DNA of 64,000 nucleotides from Apostichopus japonicus (taxonomy: Eukaryota > Echinodermata > Holothuroidea > Aspidochirotida > Stichopodidae), in NCBI RefSeq assembly GCF_037975245.1, contig NC_092583.1, positions 5,925,264-5,989,263 on the forward strand, given 5' to 3'. A model generated the notes under the pieces. It made no database searches and was not told the origin of the DNA. It saw only the letters and a list, made by a program, of their open reading frames with translations. The position numbers and the translations under genes were made by a program. The number at the start of each line of letters is the position of its first letter. Within the stretch, counting starts at the first letter, position 1. Below are positions 56,138 through 64,000 of the stretch, one piece after another.

Positions 56138-58829
56138 AGAATATGCGGTACCGATCAATCGAATGTGCGGTACCGATCAATCGAATGTGCGTTCCCGATC
56201 AATCGAATGTGCGGTACCGATCAATCGAATGTCGGTGTATTTAAATAGAATATGTGGTACCGATCAATCGAATGTGCGGTACCGATTAACAGAATGTGCG
56301 GTATTTGATCAATCGATTGTGCGGTACCGATCAATCGAATGTGCGGTATCGATCATTCGATTGTGCGGTACCGATAAATCGAATGTGCGGTCCCGATCAA
56401 TCGAATGTGCGGTACCGATAAATCGGATGTGCGTCGCCGAAAAATCGAATGTGCGGTACCGATCAATCTAATGTGCGATACCGATCAATCGAATGTGCGG
56501 TACCGATAAATGGACTGTACGGTGCCTATTAATCGAATGTGTCCTATGTCGATCAATAGAATGTGCGGTACCGATGAATCCAATTTGCGGTATCGATCAA
56601 TCGAATGTGTTGTACCGATAAATCGAATGTGCGTTGCCTATGAATCGAATGTGCGGTACCGATCAATCGAATGTGCTGTACCGATCAATCGAATGTGCGG
56701 TTCTAATAAATCGAATGTGCGGTACCGAAAAATCGAATGTGCGGTACCGATCAATCGAATGTGAGTTGCCGATAAATCGAATGTGCGGTACCGATCAATC
56801 GAATGTGCATTGCCGATAAATCGAATGTGCGGTACCGATCAATCGAATGTGCGGTACCGATCAATCGAATGTGTGTTGCCGATCAATCGAATGTGCGAAA
56901 CCGATCAATCGAATATGCGTTGCCGATCAATCGAATGTGCGGTACCGATCAATCGAATGTGCGGTACCGATTAATAGACTGTACGGTGCCTATTAATCGA
57001 ATGTGTCCTATGTCGATCAATAGAATGTGCGGTACCGATTAATCGAATGTGCGGTATCGGTCAATCGATTGTGCGGTTCCGATAAATCGAATGTGCGGTC
57101 CCTATTAATCGAATGTGCGGTACCGATAAATCGAATGTACGTTGCCGTTAAATCGAATGTACGGTACCGATCAATCTAATGTGCGTTGCCTATGAATCGA
57201 ATGTGCGGTACCGAACAATCGACTGTACGGTGCCGATTAATGGAATGTGTCCGATTTCGATCATCAGAATGTGTGGTACCGATGAATCGAATGTGCGTTG
57301 CCGATCAATCGAATGTACGAAACCGCTTAATCGAATATGCGTTGCCGATCAATCGAATGTGCGGTCCCGATCAATCGAATGTGCGGTACCGATCAATCGA
57401 ATGTGCGGAACCGATCAATCGAATATGCGGAACCGATCAATCGAATGTGCGGTGTATTTAAATAGAATATGTGGTACCGATCAATCGATTGTGCGGTACC
57501 GATCAATCGAATGTGCGTTCCCGATCAATCGAATGTGCGGTACCGATAAATCGAATGTGCAGTGTATTTAAATAGAATATGTGGTACCGATCAATCGAAT
57601 GTGCGGTACCGATCAATCGAATGTGCGTTGCCGATCAATCGAATGTGTGGTACCGATAAATCGAATGTGCGTTGCCTATGAATCGAATGTGCGGTACCGA
57701 TCAATCGAATGTGCTGTACCGATCAATCGAATGTGCGGTGCCAATAAATCGAATGTGCGGTTCATTTAAATGGAATATGCGGTGCCGATAGATCGAATGT
57801 GCGGTACCGATAAATAGATTGTGCGGTATCGATCAATCGATTGTGCGTTACCGATAAATCAAATGTGCGGAACCGATCAATCGAATGTGCGGTACCGATA
57901 AATCGAATGTTCGTTGGCTATTAATAGATGATGCTTTACCGATCAATTGAATGTGCGGTACCTATAAATCGAATGTGCGGTTCCGATCAATCGAATGTGT
58001 GGTTCCGATCAATCGAATGTGTGGTACCGATAAATCGAATGTGCGTTGCCGATAAATCGAATGTGCGGTACCGATCAATCTAATGTGCGGTATCGATCAA
58101 TCGATTGTGCGTTACCGATAAATCGAATGTGTGTTCTCGATCAATCGAATGTGCGTGACCGATAAATCGAATGTGCTTTGCCGATAAATCGAATGTGCGG
58201 TACCGATCAATCGAATGTGCGTTGCCTATAAATCGGATGTGCGGTACCGACCAATCTAATGTGCGGTACCGATCAATCTAATGTGCGTTCCCGATCAATC
58301 GAATGTGCGGTACCGATAAATCGAATGTGCGCTACCGTGAAATCGAATGTGCGGTACCGATCAATCGAATGTGCGGTACCAATTAATCGATTGTGCTGTA
58401 CCGATCAATCGATTGTGCAGTACCGATCAATCGAATGTGCGGTACCGTTAAATCGAATTTGCGTTGCCGATAAATCGATTATTCTTTACCGATCAATCGA
58501 ATGTGCGATACCGATAACTTGATTGTGCGGTACCTATTAATCGAATGTGTCCGATGTGAATCAATCGAATGTGCGTTGCCGATCAATCGAATGTGCGGTA
58601 CCGATAAATCGAATGTGCGTTGCCTATAAATCGAATGTGCGGTACCGATCAATCGAATGTTGGGTACCGATAAATCGAATATGCGGTACCGATAAATCGA
58701 ATGTGCGGTATCGATCAATCGATTGTGCGTTGTCGATAAAGCGAATGTGCGTTACCAATTAATCGAATGTGCGTTTCCGATCAATCGAATGTGCGGTACC
58801 GATAAATCAAATGTGCGGTACACTTAAAT
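56138..58829 (+). repeat. HOR-J copy 2 (2692 bp)
   Basis: This nearly perfect repeat of 53446-56137 ends with ACACTTAAATAGAATATG. Noticed differences are the two compensating monomer changes near 56.8 kb, CGATTAATAGACTG against CGATTAATGGACTG, and GATCAATCTAATG (58074) against GATCTATCTAATG (55382). The high identity over the full unit indicates a recent event. Confidence 0.87.
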
Positions 58830-60520
58830 AGAATATGCGGTACCGATCAATCGAATGTGCGGTACCGATAAATCGATTGTGCGGTTTCGATCAATCGATT
58901 GTGCGGTGCCGATTAATAGAATGTGTCCCATGTCGATCAATCGAATGTGCGTTGCCGATCAATCGAATGTGCGGTACCGATCAATCGAATGTTCGGTACC
59001 GATCAATAGAATTTGCGGAACCGATCAATCGAATATGCGGTACCGATCAATCTAATTTGCGGTATCGATAAATCGAATGGGCGGTACTGATAAATCGAAT
59101 GTGCGGTACCGATCAATCGAATGTGTAGTCCCGATCAATCGATTGTGCGGTACCGATAAATCGAATGTGCGTTCCCGATCAATCGAATGTGCGGTACCGA
59201 TAAATCGAATGTGCGTTGTCGATAAATCGAATGTGCGGTACCGACCAATCTAATGTGCGGTACCGATCAATCTAATGTGCGTTCCCGATCAATCGAATTT
59301 GCGGTACCGATAAATCGAATGTGCGCTACCGTTAAATAGAATGTGCGTTGCCGATTAATAGATTATGCTTTACCGATCAATCGAATGTGCGGAACCAATA
59401 AATCGATTGTGCGGTGCCCATTAATCGAATGTGTCCGATGTCGATCAATCGAATGTGCGGTACCGATAAATCGATTGTGCGGTACATTTAAATAGAATTT
59501 GCGGTACCGATAAATCAAATGTGCGGTACCGATCAATCGAATGTGCGGAGTCGATCAATCGAATGGGCGGTACCTATCAATCGAATGTGCGGTACATTTA
59601 AATAGAATATGCGATACCGATAAATCAAATGTGCGGTACCGATCAATCGATTGTGCTGTACCGATCAATCGATTGTGCGGTGCCGATTAGTCGAATGTGT
59701 CCGATGTCGATTAATCGAATGTGCGGTAACGATCAATCGAATGTGCGGTACCGATCACTCGAATGTGCGGTAACGATCAATCGAATGTGCGGTACCGATC
59801 AATCGAATGCGCGGTACCGATCAATCAAATGTGCGGTACATTTAAATAGAATGTTCGGTACCGATCAATCGAATGTGCGGTACCGATCAATCGAATATGT
59901 GGTACTGATCAATCGAATGTGCGTTGCCGGTCAATCGAATGTGCGGTACCGATTAATGCACTGTACGGTGCCTATTAATCGAATGTGCAGTACAGATAAA
60001 TCGAATGTGCGTTGCCCATTAATCGAATGTGTCCGATGTCGATAAATCGAATGTGCGGTACCGATCAATCGAATGTGCAGTACCGATCAATCGAATGTGC
60101 GGTACCGATAAATCGCATATGCGGTACATTTATTTAGAATGTGAGGTACCGATAAATCAAATGAGCGGTACCGACCAATCGATTGTGCGGTACCGATAAA
60201 TAGAATGTGCATTGCCGATCATTCGAATGTTCGGTACCATTAAAACGTATGTGCGGTACCAATCAATCGATTATGTGCAACCGATAAATGAAATGTGCGT
60301 TGCCGATAAATCGAATGTGCGTTACCGATCAATCGAATGTGCGGTATCGATCAATCGAATGAGCGGTACCGATAAATCGATTTTGCGGTCCCGTTAGGTC
60401 GAATGTGCGTGGCCGATAAATCGATTATGCTTTACCGATCAATCGAATGTGCGATACCGATAAATCGTTCGATGCCTATTAATCGAATGTGTCCGATGAG
60501 TATCAATCGAATGTGCGTTG
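58830..60520 (+). repeat. Diverged satellite zone without clear HOR
   Basis: Monomers keep register but carry many private variants: CGGAGTCGATC, AATGGGCGGTACC, GATTAATGCACTG, ATTTATTTAG, CCATTAAAACG, TTATGTGCAACCG and GTTAGGTCG. Only 58.7-59.0 kb has an obvious relative (61.44-61.75 kb). It resembles 3.5-7.8 kb in its low internal homogeneity. No gene is visible. Confidence 0.72.
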
Positions 60521-63500
60521 CCGATCAAACGATTAATGGACTGTACGGTGCCTATTAATCGAATGTGTCCTATGTCGATGAATAGAATGTGCGGTACCGA
60601 TTAATCGAATGTGCGGTATCGGTCAATCGATTGTGCGGTTCCGATAAATCGAATGTGCGGTCCCTATTAATAGAATGTGTGGTACCGATGAATCGAATGT
60701 GCGTTGCCGATGAATCGAATGTGCATTGCCGATAAATGGACTGTACGGTGCCTATTAATCGAATGTGTCTGATGTCTATCAATCGAATGTGTGGTACCGA
60801 TGAATCGAATGTGCGTTGCCGATCAATCGAATGTGCCGTAACGATGAATCGAATGTGCGTTGCCGATATATCGATTGTGCGGTGCCGTTAAATCGAATGT
60901 GCGGTGCCGATTAATTGAATGTGCTTTGCCGTGAAAAAGCTTATGTGCGGTACCGATAAATCGAATGTGCGGTATCGATCAATCGAATGTGCGGTACCGA
61001 CCAATCGAATGTGCGTTGCCGATAAATAGAATGTGCGTTCCCGATCAATCGAATGTGCGGTACCGATAAATGGACTGTACGGTGCCTATTAATCGAATGT
61101 GTCCTATGTCGATCAATCTAATGTGCGGTACCGATGAATCCAATTTGCGGTATCGATCAATCGAATGTGTGGTACCGATAAATCGAATGTGCGTTGCCTA
61201 TGAATCGAATGTGCGGTACCGATCAATCGAATGTGCGGTCCCGATCAATCGAATGTGCGGTACCGATAAATCGAATGTGCGTTGCCGATCAATCGAATGT
61301 GCGGTACCGATCAATCTAATGTGCGTTACCGATAAATCGAATGTGCGGTACCGATCAATCTAATGTGCGGTATCGATCAATCGATTGTGCGGTACCGATA
61401 AATCGAATGTGTGTTCTCGATCAATCGAATGTGCGGTATCGATCAATCGATTGTGCGTTGTCGATAAAGCGAATGTGCGTTACCAATTAATCGAATGTGC
61501 GTTACCGATCAATCGAATGTGCGGTACCGATAAATCAAATGTGCGGTACATTTAAATAGAATATGCTGTACCGATCAATCGAATGTGCGGTACCGATAAA
61601 TCGATTGTGCGGTTTCGATCAATCGATTGTGCGGTGCCGATTAATAGAATGTGTCCCATATCGATCAATCGAATGTGCGTTGCCGATCAATCGAATGTGC
61701 GGTACCGATCAATCGAATGTTCGGTACCGATCAATCTAATTTGTGGTACCGATCAATCGAATGTGCGGTACCGATAAATCGAATGTGCGGTACCGATCAA
61801 TCGAATGTGCGGTACCGATCAATCGAATGTGAGTTGCCGATAAATCGAATGTGCGGTACCAATCAATCGAATGTGCATTGCCGATAAATCGAATGTGGTA
61901 CCGATCAATCTAATGTGCGTTGCCTATGAATCTATGAATCGAATGTGCGGTACCGACCAATCGACTGTACGGTGCCGATTAATGGAATGTGTCCGATGTC
62001 GATCAATAGAATGTGTGGTACCGATCAATCGAATGTGCGTGCCGATCAATCGAATGTGCGGTACCGATGAATCGAATGTGCGTTGCCGATCAATCGAATG
62101 TACGAAACCGATTAATCGAATATGCGTTGCCGATCAATCGAATGTGCGGTCCCGATCAATCGAATGTGCGGTACCGATCAATCGAATGTGCGGAACCGAT
62201 CAATAGAATATGCGGAACCGATAAATCGAATGTGCGGTGTATTTAAATAGAATATGTGGTACCGATCAATCGAATGTGCGGTACCGATGAATCGAATGTG
62301 CGGAACCGATCAATCGAATGTGCGGTACCGATAAATAGAATGTGCAGTGTATTTAAATAGAATATGTGGTACCGATCAATCGAATGTGCGGTACCGATCA
62401 ATCGAAAGTGCGGTATCGATCAATCGATTGTGCGGTACCGATAATTAGAATGTGCGGTCCCGATCAATCGAATGTGCGGTACCGATAAATCGGATGTGCG
62501 TCGCCGATAAATCGAATGTGCGGTACCGACCAATCTAATGTGCGGTACCGATCAATCGAATGTGCGGTACCGATTAATGGAATGTGTCCGATTTCGATCA
62601 ATCGAATGTGTGGTACCGATGAATCGAATGTGCGTTGCCGATCAATCGAATGTGCGTTGCCATGAAAAAGCTTATGTGCGGTACCGATAAATCGAATGTG
62701 CGATACCGATCAATCGAATGTGCGGTACCGATAAATCGAATGTGCGTTGCCGATAAATAGAATGTGCGTTCCCGATCAATCGAATGTGCGGTACCGATAA
62801 AACGAATGTGCGTTGCCGATCAATCGATTGTGCGGTACCGATAAATCGAATGTGCGGTCCCGATCAATCGAATGTGCGGTACCGATAAATCGAATGTGCG
62901 TTGCCGATCAATCGAATGTGCGGTACCGATCAATCTAATGTGCGTTGCCGATCAATCGAATGTGCTTTGCCGGTAAATAGAATGTGCGTTACCGATCAAT
63001 CGAATGTGCGGTGCCAATAAATCGAATGTGCGGTTCATTTAAATGGAATATGCGGTGCCGATAGATCGAATGTGCGGTACCGATCAATAGATTGTGCGGT
63101 ATCGATCAATCGATTGTGCGGTACCGATAAATCAAATGTGAGGAACCGATAAATTGAATGTGCGGTACCGATAAATCGAATGTTCGTTGCCTATTAATAG
63201 ATTATGCTTTACCGATCAATCGAATGTGCGGTACCGATATATCGATTGTGCGGTGCCGTTAAATCGAATGTGCGGTACCGAGAAATCGAATGTGCGGTAT
63301 CGATCAATCGAATGTGCGGTACCGATAAATCGAATGTGCGTTGCCGATAAATAGAATGTGCGTTCCCGATCAATCGAATGTGCGGTACCGATAAAACGAA
63401 TGTGCGTTGCCGATCAATCGATTTTGCGGTACCGATAAATCGAATGTGCGGTCCCGATCAATCGAATGTGCGGTACCGATAAATCGAATGTGCGTTGCCG

Positions 63501-64000
63501 ATCAATCGAATGTGCGGTACCGATCAACCTAATGTGCGTACCGATCAATCGAATGTGCTTTGTCGGTAAATAGAATGTGCGTTGCCGATCAATCGAATGT
63601 GCGGTACCAATAAATCGAATGTGCGGTTCATTTAAATGGAATATGCGGTGCCGATCAATCGAATATGCGGTACCGATCAATAGATTGTGCCATATCGATC
63701 AATCGATTGTGCGGTACCGATAAATCGAATTTTCGTTGCCTATTAATAGATTATGCTTTACCGATCAATCGAATGTGCGGTACCGATAAATCGAATTTTC
63801 GTTGCCTATTAATAGATTATGCTTTACCGATCAATCGAATGTGCGGTACCGATAAATCGATTGTACGGTGCCGATTAATAGAATGTGTCCGATGCACATC
63901 AAACGAATGTGTGGTACCGATCAATCGAATGTGCGGTACCGATCAATCGAATGTGCGTTGCCGATAAATAGAATGTGCGGTACCGATCAATCGAATGTGC
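60521..64000 (+). repeat. Terminal mosaic of modules from 28-62 kb
   Basis: It begins abruptly with GATCAAACGATTAATGGACTG near 60526. 60.7-61.2 kb resembles 41.6-42.3 kb. 61430-61750 resembles 58.7-59.0 kb. 61890-62300 matches 52450-52860 (shift 9442), including TATGAATCTATGAATC at 61925-61940. 62640-63200 resembles 28.57-29.15 kb, with HindIII at 62668. 63519-64000 matches 52973-53454. The array continues past the window end. Confidence 0.75.

Larger units (their letters stand above)
28592..62673 (+). repeat. Longer monomer type K2 (GTGAAAAAGCTT, HindIII)
   Basis: The same kind of extended monomer reads GTGAAAAAGCTTATG and creates a HindIII site. Sites are at 28592, 36881, 39178, 39620, 40193, 40988, 41826, 44285, 46209, 49222, 49795, 50590, 51428, 60937 and 62668 (the last follows CATG instead of CGTG). 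I saw none in the first 28.5 kb. Each K2 word adds about 2 bp to the 22-bp register. The span covers first to last copy only. Confidence 0.87.
1..64000 (+). repeat. 22-bp satellite array filling the window
   Basis: The window is a head-to-tail array of roughly 2,900 monomers of about 22 bp. The commonest form is AATGTG, then CGGTACC, then GATCAATCG. The commonest alternatives replace GATCAATCG by GATAAATCG, and CGGTACC by CGTTGCC, CGTTCCC or CGTTACC. The monomer holds an 8-bp palindrome (CGGTACCG, containing a KpnI site), a GATC site and three CpGs, and is about 50% GC. I found no inverted monomer and no non-satellite insert longer than a few bases. Both window edges lie inside the array, so its true length is unknown. 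This is typical of eukaryotic satellite DNA; any chromosomal role, such as centromere or heterochromatin block, is inference. There is no gene in any part of the window. Confidence 0.98.

Noticed and set aside
8100-62360. TATTTAAATA elements as TATA-box promoters
   Set aside because: They recur as part of a repeated monomer with no gene downstream and no other promoter evidence. They are better described as AT-rich monomer variants.
7887-62673. The GTGAAA-containing longer monomers as remnants of an inserted mobile element
   Set aside because: The extra sequence adds only 2-3 bp to the register, has no terminal repeats or target-site duplication, and reads as local mutation of a monomer pair.
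1-64000. Well over a hundred open reading frames of 60-182 codons on both strands
   Set aside because: All translate the satellite in one of its phases (recurring segments such as CGTDQSNVRYRSIEC or HIRLIGTAHSIDRYRTF). They overlap in several frames, have no independent start context, and end wherever a variant monomer makes TAG, TAA or TGA. None is supported as a gene.
1-64000. CRISPR array
   Set aside because: The repeats are contiguous with no unique spacers, and no cas genes are present.
1-64000. Telomeric repeat
   Set aside because: The 22-bp unit is not a short G-rich telomere motif, and variants and HORs are far more complex than a telomere tract. A subtelomeric location remains possible but is not shown.
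1-64000. CENP-B box in the reverse strand of the monomer
   Set aside because: The reverse strand has TTCGATTGATCGGT, which resembles the core TTCG, four bases, A, two bases, CGGG. The spacing is one base short and the last G is T, so it does not meet the motif. A test would be binding or ChIP with a host CENP-B-like protein if one exists.
1-64000. Bacterial or plasmid iteron cluster
   Set aside because: 22-bp iterons occur in plasmid origins, but in a handful of copies beside a rep gene. Here thousands of copies fill 64 kb with nested HORs and no replication gene.

Overview
The whole 64,000-base window is one uninterrupted tandem array of a 22-bp satellite/minisatellite. The commonest monomer reads AATGTG, then CGGTACC, then GATCAATCG. 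The array is already running at base 1, still running at base 64,000, and every monomer I read lies in the same orientation. I see no protein-coding gene, tRNA, rRNA, transposon, CRISPR array or single-copy DNA. All the open frames are by-products of the repeat. 22 is not a multiple of 3, so three monomers (66 bp) give one stop-free 22-codon cycle that is the same in all three forward frames.

Such an array points to constitutive heterochromatin (centromeric, pericentromeric, subtelomeric or sex-chromosome linked) of a eukaryote, probably from a long-read assembly. I cannot name the species. Each consensus monomer keeps three CpG sites (observed/expected about 2.2), which suggests little germline CpG-methylation decay. 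That is common in many invertebrates but not diagnostic.

The main content is a layered higher-order repeat (HOR) structure. Layout: 1-3547, a 2090-bp HOR, two copies. 3548-7774, diverged monomers with few long internal copies. 7775-16440, a 5335-bp HOR followed by shorter deleted copies. 16441-17603, transition. 17604-20975, a 1698-bp tandem duplication. 20976-23139, mosaic. 23140-37689, a block of about 6.3 kb and its second copy, the latter expanded by an internal 1652-bp duplication. 37690-38539, transition. 38540-43240, a HOR block duplicated at 48584-52843. 41826-48500, 2459-bp and 1924-bp units. 53446-58829, a 2692-bp tandem duplication. 58830-64000, mosaic of earlier modules.

Variant monomers label lineages. 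A 24-bp TGTCCGATG monomer is missing from the first 7.3 kb. One longer variant appears as GTGAAAGAGCG at 7.9-16 kb, with AAACAGCG at 18-22 kb, and as GTGAAAAAGCTT at 28.6-62.7 kb. AT-rich TTTAAATAG monomers occur in fixed pairs with AATATGTGG. These patterns suggest repeated local segmental duplication with homogenisation of kilobase blocks rather than single monomers. Coordinates of HOR edges were read by eye and are approximate to about one or two monomers.
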